Shown: positions 48,601 through 60,543 of the stretch, in pieces
Layout of the letters: each line of letters begins with the position of its first letter
How positions within the stretch are numbered: the stretch's first letter is position 1
DNA from: Earliella scabrosa
Lineage: Eukaryota > Basidiomycota > Agaricomycetes > Polyporales > Polyporaceae
Length of the DNA stretch: 64,000 nt
Assembly: GCA_022605405.1 (NCBI GenBank)
Contig: JABYQQ010000020.1
Span: 310,001 to 374,000, forward strand
Direction of reading: 5' to 3'
Program-made: the position numbers and the translations under genes
Notes under the pieces: model-generated
What the model saw: the letters and a program-made list of their open reading frames with translations, nothing else
Told to the model about the DNA's origin: nothing
Database searches by the model: none

Positions 48601-51130
48601 GATAGGGTGCCAGTGGACGGTCTGAGCTCAGCTCGCAGACCAAGCACGCAGAGGTCGCCGGTCGAATAGGCTTCAACAGCGGAGCATCTCTTTCCGAATG
48701 AGACACAGGACGAGAGTATGCTCTCTGGACGGGATGCGCACGGTGCGGGACTACGTCATGATGCAATATTCTTGGCTTGGTCATCGCTAACAACCTGACC
48801 CCAGCCACGAAAAGTCGGGTGCAGACGAAGCGGCCTTGCACGAGACGGCGTGAATACGAGCGGACGGGCGGATGTGCTGCTCGCTGCAGCTCCTTCAAAG
48901 TAACCCCTTGTCCCAGTCCCAGAAAACCACCGAGCGCGGACGATCTGACTGAAAGCATAGCTCGTCGTTACCGCGACGTCGTACATCCGGCGTCGGTCAG
49001 AAGTCGTGTGTTCGCGCTTCGGGCGTCTTCATGTCTCGATGTGTATGTCTTCCTTCCTCTGACACCTCCGTTCATCTGTGTCGTGCTGACATGTGCATTC
49101 CTCGTAGGAAAGCTCAATCAATAACCGCAAGAGGCGCGTTCTCGCGGATACGACTCCACAGAGCGACCGGTCTGGAGGTGCATGCGGCCGCGCCCCAGCG
49201 GATCCCGAGCTGCCGATATGTGGAGTTCATACAGGAAGGGGGCGGCATCCACGAGCTCGCTTGACGAACGCGGGAGGTACCTTCCCACACGCGATGTTCG
49301 CCTCGACAGAACGGCGTATTGCAACACTCGTCTACTGGCCACCATCGAGAACTCCGTCAATCGTGAGTCTAGGGTCGGACACAGCGACGTTGTCCTTCGC
49401 TAGGGTCTCGATCGGCGCGCGACCGAACAAGATAGCTACGCGTTGGAGTCGCTCTAGCGTATGCTCAAGTTATCGGGATACCGGTACGTGGATCATCGGT
49501 TTTGTTGAGGTCGAAGGTTTGAGTTGACACGACTATATTGTCCGCCGTCCTGTTGATACCCATAGCTGTACCTAGGAGGATCTCCTCACTGCTCAGCGCG
49601 TCGATCCGTTCTCGCCCAGTTGCGCTCGTGCCGAGTGCCATGCATCGTGGACAACTTACCCGCTGTTGGAACGTGGACATGCCATGGGGAACTTGGAGTG
49701 CACCAGTGAGTTGCTCGCAGACCTCATATTTGATTCGCTGACTTACCTGAGCCCACGAAGAGGTGGCGGGATACTGGAACGAACGAACATAGCGCAGAGC
49801 GAGCGCGATCTCTCGCGCTGTTCGGGCTGTTGCTTGGGCAGTCATCGTTCGTTGTCGTCCCTGTTTGCCTCCTGCCGCAGTCTCGCCGTATTACACAACT
49901 AGGAGACGATCCGGGACCACTGCGACGTCGCTTTGGCTCTTCCTTCGCAGCTCGACTCCCCTCGCGTGCCAGCTCGCCCGTTCATCCCATCACCATTTCT
50001 CCTCGTTCTTCACACGCTCTCCACTACGCAACCTCGAGCGTCCCAGTGTCGTACCCTCTAGACGACGGCGCGGACCACGGTGCAGCGAGCAGAATCACAA
50101 CGGATGGAGCTGCAACAACCGAGCAACGGCCGACCGCCTCGTTGAGGGATGTCGAATATGCGAAGTCCAAGGGGAACTTGCGGCGAGGTGATCCGGAGGC
50201 TCAACCGCGCGCGACCGCCAGGTCTTCGCGCCCCTAGCAAGCCAGTATCAAGTGGGTCGAGTCGACTCAGCTCTTGCGTAATCTCGGATGACGTCGCCGA
50301 CGGACAACGGACATCATGTTCAAGGTGCGTGTTTGCCGTCCTTGCTTCACATGCCTGAGCTCGTGCTCGTGGGTGGACACCACGCATGCAGCACCATGTG
50401 AAGTCCACATACACCCTGGTGTGGTATGGTCATACGGTCATCCGCCCTCCTCAAACCCTCTAAATCGGACCACGCGCGCAGGCGCAGGACTGGGCGACAC
50501 TCCCTGCGTCTATGGCGTTCATCAGCCGACGCTCGAGCGATGGTGCGCACCTCTGCGCAATCCTCGTCAATCTCGTCAGACTGGGAGATGCGCCGCAGCT
50601 AGTGATTGAGGGCGGTTGGCGATGGACACGCAGACAAGCATTGCACCCGCCGAGGTTTTGACGGACGGACTTGACGGAGTAGGTCCAAGCCGAGCACCAG
50701 ACCGACGCGATGGGTCTGCCAAACAAGGGACAGCATGCGTCTGGACTGCAGCTCGAGACATAACTGAGCGCGAGCCGTACCTGGTCTCGACGAGTCACGT
50801 TTCGTTGTTGATGTACGAGAGGGGCAGGTACTCCTGTGTGCTGGATGGAATTCGAACAGTGGTCGCATGGGGAGAAAGGAGATAACTGACCGGGACTGGG
50901 AGCGCACCCTCAGATGCGACGGCGTGCGATTTATGTGGGAGGTTGTGGGAGGAAGGGAGACGACAAGCGGCGAAGACAGTCCACCCGCGCGGTGGGCCGT
51001 GAGGTCCGGGAAGTGGGAACCGTGGATGTAATGCGAGGTATTGAGGGTTGGGACTCGGGCTTGAGGTCGAGACGCAGACATGATGGTATGTGTGTCGGTG
51101 GATACTGCTAAACCGGCGGAGAACATGAGT
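45696..51130. repeat. Degenerate block R material (copies 4a and 4b) with an insertion
   Basis: 45.8-47.1 kb matches the first part of block R (GGATAGAACGAGCGTCC near 46.17, GAGCCAAACAAGGGCC near 46.87). 47.5-48.1 kb matches what follows block R in copy 3 (36.05-36.3 kb) and copy 2 (17.2-17.6 kb). 48.5-49.12 kb matches 18.0-18.8 kb. 49.9-51.1 kb resumes block R (CGACCGCCAGGTC near 50.22 as at 15.49; TCCGGGAAGTGGGAA near 51.01). Block R copy 4 is thus split or rearranged. No gene supported. Confidence 0.5.
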
Positions 51131-53713
51131 ACCAGTGCGAAGAGGGGGCGAGAGAGGGTGGGTGCCCATGGGTATACGTTGGAGGCAGTCCGCTCGACGT
51201 ACTCATCTGGTACGTGTGCGACTCTGGGTCTTCCGTACGGATGTCGCGAGTTTCGAGCAAGGTGCGCAGGTACAATTGAGTACTCGTTTCATGAGGCACA
51301 GACGGAGGATGCAGAATCACGTACCTCGATGTCCATCCGCCTTGACCATTCCACAGGTCGCCAGCTCTGAGGTTCGTAGAGCGGTCTGCAACGGTCCAAG
51401 AGCGAGAGGCTAGAGCCCGTGGTTGAAGGAGGAGCAGTGATCGCGAGCGAGACTGATTGCGGTGGCCTGCAGAGCGCCATGACTGTGCACTAGCAGACGG
51501 GTACGCCTCTGAGCAGCTTACACGCATTAGGAGCTCGTGCGGTGGAACACAGGACGGTGAAGGGCACCGTTGCACTTCTACGACAAGGATTCCTGGAGCG
51601 GGAGGCCGGTACGGTAGCAGGGAGGTCGAGCGGCGAGTGCGAGTCCGGTACGGGTGCGGATCTCTGCGCATTCGAAGAATGTATGTCTATCCATTAGCCA
51701 GAATCGCGCACGTAAAGCTGCCAAGATTGTACAGAGAGACGGTCGAGAGCAAGGCTGGAGGAGGAGACTGGTGGGACCGCGACAAATAGAGACGCCCACA
51801 GCGAAACACGGCGGGGCGGGCCGCTCGTCCGAGTCCAGTACAAAGCTCGAGCTCGAGTCTCCTGCTTTCTCGCTGAGACTCTCAGTACTGTCGCCCTGCG
51901 TGTAGCGTAGCCTGCTCTGTGGGCCGCGTCCTATGTAGTGTTGACCCTCATCCGGCTGTTCCTCATCATCTCCATGACGCTCCGGCTCTTCCCTTCTCTT
52001 CTCCAATCTCGAGCTCCTAGTCTGGATGGCACACTCGCGTCCTACCCGTCCAAGTCATGTCAAAGCTCGCACAACCGGGGAACTCGCGTCACTGCTGGGC
52101 ATGTACAATATGGCTTTAGGTACTTGCATTGTGCTGTCAGTCCGATTGATGTGTAAGGCAGAGTTTGACAGTCGACTCTCGCTCAAGCAGTCCTACTCCG
52201 ACGATTCATGGCGACCTCTTGGGCCGATACTCGTGCACACCTGAACTCTGCACAAGTTGCATTTGGTGAGCTTATGTGCGACGTCGCCGTCTGCCGCTTA
52301 CGCCCGAAAGCTTCGTCTCCACCACAACGCACGCTCTTCCGACGCCCAATGGACGACAGGACTCCTTCAGCAACTGTCGCTCGCACGCCTCCTCCTCGCC
52401 CTGATTGCAGTCTGCCAGTAAGTGGGATGAAGGTGGCGTCGCTTATACTGACATTGATAACAGCCTTCCCAGGAGACACTCGAGACGCGTGCTATATCGA
52501 GGACCGTTCTGGTACGCGTACTCATCGGGCTCTCCGTCTGCGGCCCCTGCGGTGCGAAGACCGTGCAAGGCATGGCTCTACCCTCTCAAGTGAGCCCTCA
52601 AATTTATGCTTGCGCACTCGATATTGACCGGAAACGCACGTACAGGGCATCAATGAGCGACGACTGAGCAGGCTCCGTATCATTGTATTCTCTACGCGAA
52701 GCTCGGAAGCTCGAGGAGCACGCGGGGAGACATACGTCTGGGTGCCGCCTCCAGGTATGTCACTTTCCTGAGGTTTGCGTTGCGCCCAATATCCTAATGA
52801 TGTACTCTCAGTGGACTTCAGGATGACGGTGAAACCGCGTGATATGTGCTTGAGTCTCCACCGAAGATGAACTCACAAGTGGTCAATCCCGTCATCCGCT
52901 TCGCCTATTGAACAGCCCCGTGGACTCAGACCGAGCTGGTGGGAACGAACGCTCGCAGCCCGTTCTTCCAGTGGCAGACGATCATCGTCTCGGGCTAAGG
53001 GCTCGTCAACGGATCCTATCCCAACGCATTCACTCGGTATCTGATATACCGGCGGCTGCGGTCGAGATCGCTATCGCTGTAGTGGACACGGAAGCACGAA
53101 CGGCAGACGTTCTGGTTGTGGTGAGTGGTTTTTGCATGGCGTCATGGAGCGTACACATTGCTGAAAATGTCGCAAAGGCGATATGCACCGCTTGCTCTTG
53201 GTTCTCACAAGTAGCAGCGCACGGGATGCGGACTTGACATCCCCGCGCGACTTAGATCTGTATGTAGCTAGCGCCAAACGTTCCCTAAGCTCCCGGCGCG
53301 TCCGGCGGTGACGCGCCGATCGAACATGCATCGATGAACATCATACCTTGAACACAGTCTACAGTGTCCGAATTTGGACCAGTTTCGCCGACCTCGTGGA
53401 TGAATTCGAACCAGCGGGCTTCAATCAAGCGCGAAGCGATGGCGCGGCCACCACGCGGTGCATCGGACTGGGAGATGATCACAGGGCTGTTGCGCTGAGG
53501 CTTCGATGTCAACGCTCGGGAGTCTTCTTCGAGTGTTCTGTGTTCTGTCACACGCAGCCATAGACATGCGGCACGCGCGTTGCTGACCCGCCCTTTTGCC
53601 GCATTGTGAGCGTCCCCATCTCTCTCAACGTCTGCCGCTTCATCTCATCTGCGCGACGACCTCAGCCGGAATCTTATCCTCGATCCACCTGCTATCCTGT
53701 CCTGTAACCATCG
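51130..53713. repeat. Segmental duplication arm upstream of NLR4
   Basis: Counterpart of 2.70-5.39 kb and colinear with it throughout, with indels such as a shorter stretch around 51.45-51.55 kb. Carries the putative promoter of NLR4; CTGCTATCCTGTCCTGTA just before the ATG matches CTGCTATACTGTCCTGTA before NLR1. Confidence 0.75.
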
Positions 53714-56231
53714 ATGAAGCCTCGCCAACGACTCTTTGGAGGCGACGCAGGATACGTCGCGCTTGCAAACACGATCGGAGCTCTGGAGGACGGGCGTGGC
53801 CTGGTTGGACTCGCCGGTGTCCCTGGGCTCACGGAGGCCTTGGATGTGCTCATCGGCACTTTGAAGAAGGTCGAGGTACGCCTGCTACGCTCCCGCAAGC
53901 GTCATGAGATTGTCTCATGGCAGTTCGCAGGCCACTAAGGTTAACAAGGATGCCGTGAAGGGACTCTGCGAGGACGCTACAAACCTGTGCGACGACATTG
54001 AAGGGGTAGCAAAGACAGTCAGACAGAGAGTCGAAGGCATACCCCGCGACTCGCCGGATCGTGGAATTGTAGAGAATGCCCTTAGTACTGCTAAGAACCT
54101 GGATCTCAACATCCGCATTGACGGCTTGAAGAAGTGCGTTGTCTAGATGCCAAGATGTTGCTCCTGGGATCGTGTGCTGAATGTATGTAGGCAGCTTGAT
54201 GAAGTGCTCTCGGAAGCGGGAACTCTGGCAGATAAACCTCGGTTCACCCGCTTTCTTCGTACCAAACAGGATGCGGACGCAATCATCAGGATGAGAGAGA
54301 AGATCAGTAATGCACGTCAGAACTTCCAAGTACGTGCGTTCTTCACGACTGTATCTTACACATTATCTGATGTACCCGCTCGAAGCTTCAAGGTGGTATT
54401 GCTATTGAGGTTGTAGCTCGACAGTCCCTGAGAGCGATCACGGTAAGATCCATAACTGCGAATTACAGCATACATACTCACGAAACATTTCCAGAAAGAA
54501 GGTTAGGGTTGTGAAGTCTTTTCAGTCGAGTACTCTTCTCACTCGGGACCTCATCTTACAGCGGACGAGAGGGTGCTGGAGAAGCTCTCTCCCTTGGGCA
54601 GCGCATCTTACCGCTCTGGCGACAATGCGGGCAAGACGCAATATCTTGAGGCCACCCGGGAGAATGTTTTTCGTAAACTTCACGCCTGGGTGGACTACAG
54701 CAGCAGATCTGATGCCGAAGATCGGGTCTTCGTACTGGTCGGAGCCGCCGGGACGGGCAAGTCCACGATTGCGTCCGAGCTTTGTCGCCAACTCGCCAAC
54801 TCGAAACGCTTAGGAGCATCTTTCTTCTTTACCCGTGGTCCTCAGGGACCCAACTCGGCTCTCTCCTTCTTTAATACCATTGCATTCCAGCTTGCTACCC
54901 TCCTAGACTCGGATGCTCTCCACAACGCCATCGTGTCCGCGGCCCGAGAGCACCTGAAGAGAGGGGGCGGCTCGCAGCAACAGCAGATGGAGTATGCATG
55001 CGAAGACTTAGTGCGCGGACCCCTCGGACAGCTATCCAAGTCAGAGTCAAACCCTCACTCCCCGATCTTCGTCGTCGTTGATGCCCTGGACGAGTGCACG
55101 GCGGAGGATATTGACGCCGTTCCCACCCTGCTCAAGCTTCTCCTCTCCTGCACCGAATCCCCATCCTCCCCCCTTCGCATCTTGCTCACTTCGCGCCCGG
55201 AGCCGGACTCCGTGCGCCACATTTTGTACACCCATCACTACGTCCTCAGACGGACGTTCCGTGACATTGGCGACCACAACACTGTTGACCGCGACATCGA
55301 AGCCGTGATTCGCGACAAGCTGTCCAAGCACCCAATCAGCCTTGCATGGTCCGCCGCAAATCCTACTAAAATCAAGCAACTTGTCAACCGCTCTGAGGGT
55401 GTATTTGTGTACGCAAGCACCGCGGTGGAGTTTCTACGTCAAGGCGATCTCAGCAAACACGCTCTGGATGAACGTCTCACCCTTCTCCTGTCCCCCGACC
55501 ACCACATGCAACTACCTCATCTTGAGAATCTATACCTCACGGTATTTGAGACCGCGTTCCCAGCACGCTCTATGTACAAACAGCTGGTGAACCGAATATC
55601 ACTGGTTCTTGGAGTCATTTCTGTCTGCGCCATAGAGGTTTTCTGGAGCCGGCAACCAATACTACTGGCGACACTCATTGGCATCCCCCACGAAGAATTC
55701 ATGTCCATCTTGCGCCCCCTCGGAGCTGTGATTGACATCGTTCAGAAATTCAACAACGACCGGAACAGGGTGCCCGGGTTTTATTTCATGCACACGACCT
55801 TCCGCGACTTCCTCCTCGACCCCGAGAAGGCGAAGGCGCTTCCTCGGCCCGAGTTCCACGTTGATGCTGCCCAGGCGCACGCGACGCTCGCGCTCGGATG
55901 CATGCGTCTTGGGTTGCATTATGTGGAGACATACATGCCGGAGCTGCTAGAAGAGGGCTCTGAGATGCTGGAACTACACAAGCTTGAAGATGAGGATTTA
56001 CGGCGCCGGCTGAGGAAGAAGCTGCGGGGAAAGCAAGTTGACGAACCTGAGCATTCTGTCTTTGCCCTGTTGTGGTATGTGTGCCTTTATTGTGCAAACC
56101 ATCGGGAGCTCTCGACATCGGTGCAGTCTGCGGAGATGATTGAGACGGCGGAGAGATTTGATCGGATTCCAACTAATGTATTCAAGGTGTTCTGTGCGGC
56201 CATCTATGGTCAGTTTCACTTCCCCTCGTAG
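53714..56231 (+). CDS. NLR4: MLKL/HeLo-like helical domain + NACHT NTPase (chimeric)
   Basis: Model: join(53714..53875, 53931..54133, 54191..54329, 54386..54442, 54495..54501, 54562..56231), 745 aa, exon lengths 162/203/139/57/7 as in NLR1. The N-terminal helices and the P-loop half (GAAGTGKST 250-258, Walker B IFVVVDALDEC) are nearly those of NLR1. From about 55.27 kb on, the sequence switches to the NLR2 type (KHPISLAWSAANPTKIKQLV, ATLIGIPHEEFMSILRPLG), and the final ~150 codons are the common type. The C-terminal tail has its own end (FCAAIYGQFHFPS). Reading frame intact. Same role as NLR1 by family. The junction points to recombination between array members. Confidence 0.9.
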
Positions 56232-56660
56232 TAGTACAGTTGCAGGCTATAGTGATATTTGCCCTTACTGAATGATTAGCAAGACTGCGGTTTGTTGAAG
56301 GCGCGGCATGCGACACGATCCACCGATACGTTATGATGCCCGGCGTCGTCTGCAGGGAGATTGTGCGCTCCCTGGTCTTCATGCGTTCAAGGCAGTACCC
56401 GTACTAGTACTCATTGACATTTGCAACCTGTCCCGGAATCTCAGTCGACAGGCTGCCCACCGGCATCTCTCCGGTGGGTGTTTTCTGGTGATATGTCTCA
56501 CAAACAAATTGAACATTGAGGCATACCTGATCTGGTGCATACATGAGGAGACGACGAGACAGAGGGTGCCGTCGTACAAAGCGAGAGTTAGGAGTGGGTA
56601 GAGGCGCACCGACTGTTCTTCCAGTGCTGAAGAAGCGCAGGTCCACCGGCAGACAATATG
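56232..56660 (-). pseudogene. orfX copy 4 fused to an LC8 exon-1 remnant
   Basis: Minus-strand motifs TGEMPVGSLSTEIPGQVANV, then a stop (TAG), then YCLERMKTRERTISLQTTPG and YRWIVSHA are recognisable. About 56604-56650 resembles the first exon of the LC8 copies (minus-strand GGACCTGCGC and AGAACAG near its donor), but exons 2 and 3 of LC8 and the orfX upstream part are gone. A deletion has joined the two. Confidence 0.5.
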
Positions 56661-58440
56661 AATAACGACGGACACTTTAAGTAGGGTAGTACGGGCGTCG
56701 GCCATCCCGAGACGAGTCGAGACAATTCTCGACAAGGAGGGCAAGCCTCGAGGCCTCAAGAATAAGCCAGTCGGATTGAAGCAGGTGCGACGGTGCGACG
56801 CGCATGTGCGTTTCGACCCTCCTTCGCCTCCTTAACCCGTCTCGCGCGTGACCCGGCCTGGGAGCACTTTCTTGCGAGTCGCATCCGACTGCTCCTGTGC
56901 GCGGTGTGCCGCGATGAGATCATCAGAGAGGGTATGTACGGTGCGCAGGCTAGTTGTACGGCGCGTCGCTACAGGTTTGGAAGCCGCCTGTTCGCCGTTC
57001 AGCCATGCGCCTGACGTCTGGTCAGCTCCGCCGTCCTTCCGTATGCTTAGTTGGATATCAACCGCCTCTTGGATTGTCGACAGTGCTCTCATCAAGCTCG
57101 CAATTGCTCGAGGTAGTAGTGGACAGTACGCTCCGCCAAAGGAATCGGTATTCGGCCACGACTACGGTCTCTAGATTCCCGTTTCCAGCGCATGGATTGC
57201 TCCAAAGAAGGTTTGGCGATGCCACGAAAGCTTCCCGGAGTGTCACAAAGTGCGTCCTCGGCCTTGTACGTGCCGGGCTGTTTCTGTGTTCTCGCTGCTC
57301 GCTGGTCCGACCTGGAGGCTGCGCCATTTTGAAACGCTCCGTGGACTGCTGTCTGGCACATCGTGTATATGCATGCATGAGTTATTCGCAGACTTAGTGG
57401 TGTTATGTGGCCAACGACGCACCTGAAGAGGTCGCCGGGTTCTGCAAGAAATAGCGGGCTCTTTCGCGGGATCGGAGCTGGAGGACTCGCTGGGATGTGA
57501 CATCGCAACACGAGTCGGCCCGGGGCCCGCTGGCGTCGACATCGCTCCGCCTCCTCCTTCGCACATTTCTTCGTCTCCGCAGTGGGGTCCCTGGTCGAAT
57601 GCGTACCAGAGTCGCCGTGTCGCGCCAGCATCCATTTTTCAGTCTCTGTCACCGCCCTTGTCGCGCATACAGCCTCCTCGGGCTCGGACACGTACACCCT
57701 AGATGACCAGCTACGGCCAATCGCATACACCCCCGCTGCATACTCGTAGTCCATCCTGCCAATGCGAAACCCGTTCGTCCCGTACTCGACGCCCGTCTCT
57801 TGTATACGGCGTCTTGACCGGCTGGCTATCAATCGACCCGATGCGCTGACGTTCTCTGGCGCACCATCGGCCGTCGACGAAGGCACCCGGAAGATTGCAG
57901 ACGGCGAGCGAAGCCTCGCAAGTCCTCCTGGTATGCGTCAGTCCTCTGTTATGCCCAAGCCCGCGCGAAAGCTGCATACACCCACCGAGCAGCGATTTCA
58001 AGGCGCCAAGACCCCGTCGTTCTCTGCCCGACTGCGCGAGTGACCGTCTTCGTTGAGTGGGAGGAGCTCTGAGCGTGCTCGAGTTGACGATCGCCTCCAT
58101 CGGGCTCTGTGGCAGAGCCGAGCAGTCTCCGGAGCGATGACAGCGCTGGCGTCTCCATGACGTCCGTCTGCTCGCTGTTGCGCAAGCTGACGTCAACGCG
58201 GAGCAGGATGGACGCGGCGAAGACTGGCCGAGTGTGCTCGCGGCGGAGGTGTCGCTGGCGTGTCGTGGCCGTTGTGCTATGGGAGCGTGCTCGAGCGAGG
58301 GCGGACCACACGTGACACGCGGTCCGTTCGACGTGCTATGTGTAGTCGTGCTATCGCCGGCACCCGTCTGGCTCCGGTGGACGGTAGCGTCCAGCGCGAT
58401 GGAATGGGTATGAGTGGCTGCTCCAGCAAGCGAAGCTGGA
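56660..58440. repeat. Distal block of the macro-repeat, copy 4 (most diverged)
   Basis: Follows the order of copies 1-3 with many indels: GACGAGTCGAGACAATTCTC near 56711 parallels GACGAAAAGTCGAGACCGTC near 42140; GCACCATCGGCCGTCGACGA near 57861 parallels 10659; GGATGGACGCGGCGAAGA at 58206 parallels 11052. Open frames are short. Because it is the most diverged copy, it would be the best comparator for testing whether this block ever encoded a protein. Confidence 0.55.
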
Positions 58441-58751
58441 GAAACACGTGGGTGCGACCTGTCAATTCGTAGTGGGCTGCTGGTGGCGGGCCGATCCCCT
58501 CCTCCTCAAGACGGCCCGCGGGCACGCCCCGCGCGCCGCAGCAGCCATGCTGAGTGCAGTGGACGTCGATAGCCAGGCCTGCATGGACGCACTCGCGTTC
58601 CGTTACAGACCCGAATAGGGCTCCGAGAGAGGAGACGTCTCCATCAACGCCCGTCCGCTCGTGCTCGTTTTGCTCCCCTTGAAGCGGGGGGGGACATGTC
58701 GGCGCAACGGCCAGCCCGCCGGCCGTCTGTGCTGTTACATCTGCTTACGAG

Positions 58752-58960
58752 CGCGTAGGTCGATGTCTAGAGAGCACGGTGATTGGTTGCGGAAGGACAA
58801 GCAAGTTGACGAACCCGAGTATTATGTCAACGCCCTGCAGTATGCGCACGGCTATGGGAGCTAAATGTGTGCATACCATCGGGAGCTCTTGACATTGACG
58901 CAATCCACGGAGTCGGGGAGATTTGACCGGATTCCATCCCAAGTATTCGGTGTGTTCACG
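58752..58960 (+). pseudogene. C-terminal fragment of an NLR of this family
   Basis: DWLRKDKQVDEPEYYVNALQ matches the family's LRKKLRGKQVDEPEHSVFAL region near the C-terminus. Farther on, CATACCATCGGGAGCTCTTG and GATTTGACCGGATTCCATCC match the last 100 nt of NLR4. An early stop (TAA at 58862-58864) and small deletions break the frame, and the rest of the gene is missing. It marks a former array member or a recombination scar beside the CBM-DM9 gene. Confidence 0.75.
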
Positions 58961-59061
58961 TAGACGTAGCATGACTGCTCTTCGTACCACACATGCACGG
59001 TAGTGCGACAACTTCTATATAACAGTGCCATCCGGGCATCTCCCGGAGACAAGGTTGCCAT

Positions 59062-60543
59062 TCAGACGTAGCAGAGAATGCGGTAGTACTGAAAAACGAT
59101 CAGTCTCGGCATCATAATATTTAGAAGCAGATAAGACTTACCCCCACCTCCTTCTCGTCGTTGGCGTACGGGATGAATGCACCGGGGAGATGAGGTCCGC
59201 ACTTGCCCGGTACCACCGCGTTGTTGTGTGTCGCCTGAGCGACGAAGAGAGGCTGGCCGTCCGCCTCGCGGCCACCCTCAACGGGACGACCGGGAAGCAT
59301 CCCGAGGTCAACACGACCCTCCCACGCGACCCAGCGAATGGCATGACGGTCGCCGACGAGCACCTCATATTGGGGGAGCTACACGAGGCACGGCAGTGAC
59401 GGCACTCAGTTCGGTACTGTCAGGGCTTCCCTTGAGCGTACTCACATGAATCTCCTTGTGACCGTAGCCGATGATGGCGCCCGTCTTGAAGTCGGGCGAG
59501 GCCTTGCCAATCTCTGAATGCGAGCGAGAGCGCGGCCACGGAGATGGGATCAGATAGTGAAGAGGAGAGGCAGGGGAATGGAATTCACGGAGACTGCCCT
59601 GATCGCCGCGGGGGATTCAGCGTCCATGTCCGCAGATCGAAAAACCCCGGCTCAGCCGCTCACCTCGTGGAAGCCGCGACAAATGTAGTGAGGGACGCCG
59701 TGCTCCTCTCCGCCGGGGATGGCAATGTTGGTGGGTATGTTCCTGCCGTCGACGAGGATCCAGGTGACTGGGCCGCGGGACCTGCCCTCATAGTACTCGC
59801 GCGTGCGCTGCTGGGCGTCGTGCAGCCAGTTGTCAAAATCCCAGAGGTTCGCTTCTTCCTGGACGGTTTGCCAAGCGGTTTCATGAACGGCGGTCGATTG
59901 GAGATAACAAAGAGCGTACCTCTTCTTCGCTCTCCTTGTGACCTTTGTAGGCGAAGTAGCCAGCGCCGATGGCGGCAGCACCCGTAAGGAGGCCACCTCC
60001 GATCTGTAGGGAGAACATGAGGACGGACGCACCACGAGAGATATCCGGCGTCACACACCTCGATCTGCTTCTTGCGGTCGTCACTGAGACTGTCCCAACC
60101 GTGCTTGCGCTCCTCTTCGTGGATGGGAACTGACTGGTCGGGATGCTCGGAGCTCGACGGACGCTCGATCGACGGATTCTCGCTGTAGCCTCCACCAGCG
60201 CCATGGCTCACTACAGAAGTCGAGATGTCAATCGCCAGCTGCGCTTCAGAGCAAGCGTAGAGACGCACCGGGTTGCTGCTCGTGCACTTCTTCGGGCAGA
60301 CGTCCCCAGAGGGCGGAAGCTGCGGGGGGCTCCCATCCAGACTATACAACGACAGTGAGATATATCTCAACGCACATGTCAAGGTGATACCTACCTGAGA
60401 CTGGTGAGGCTTAATGATCTTGTACCTATGACCTGACGCAGACGATAAGTAGAGATGAATGGCTTCGCAACGACGCACATACCCTGATACTCGACGATAG
60501 ACCGAGAGTCGTACTGGGTACCAGGCTCCCAATGATCGACCAT
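59062..60543 (-). CDS. CBM5/12 - hydrophobic helix - DM9 (DUF3421) protein
   Basis: Model: complement(join(59062..59088, 59142..59378, 59446..59511, 59664..59858, 59920..60003, 60059..60210, 60269..60341, 60395..60432, 60483..60543)), nine exons, 933 nt, 310 aa, introns of 49-152 nt, all GT..AG. Residues 1-57 form a CBM5/12-like chitin-binding fold: WEPGTQYDSRSIVEYQGHRY, KIIKPHQSQ, WEPP, ALWGRLPEE. A charged linker (PIHEEERKHGWDSL) precedes a Gly-rich hydrophobic helix, IGGGLLTGAAAIGAGYFAYK (residues 109-128), likely membrane-inserting. Then WLHDAQQR and the DM9 repeats: VTWILVDGRNIPTNIAIPGG, IGKASPDFKTGAIIGYGHKE, VLVGDRHAIRWVAWEG, ADGQPLFVAQATHNNAVVPG, FIPYANDEKEV, ending YYRILCYV. DM9 proteins bind sugars in animals. 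The fungal role is unknown. Start chosen by the conserved MVDHWEPGTQY opening. Confidence 0.88.
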
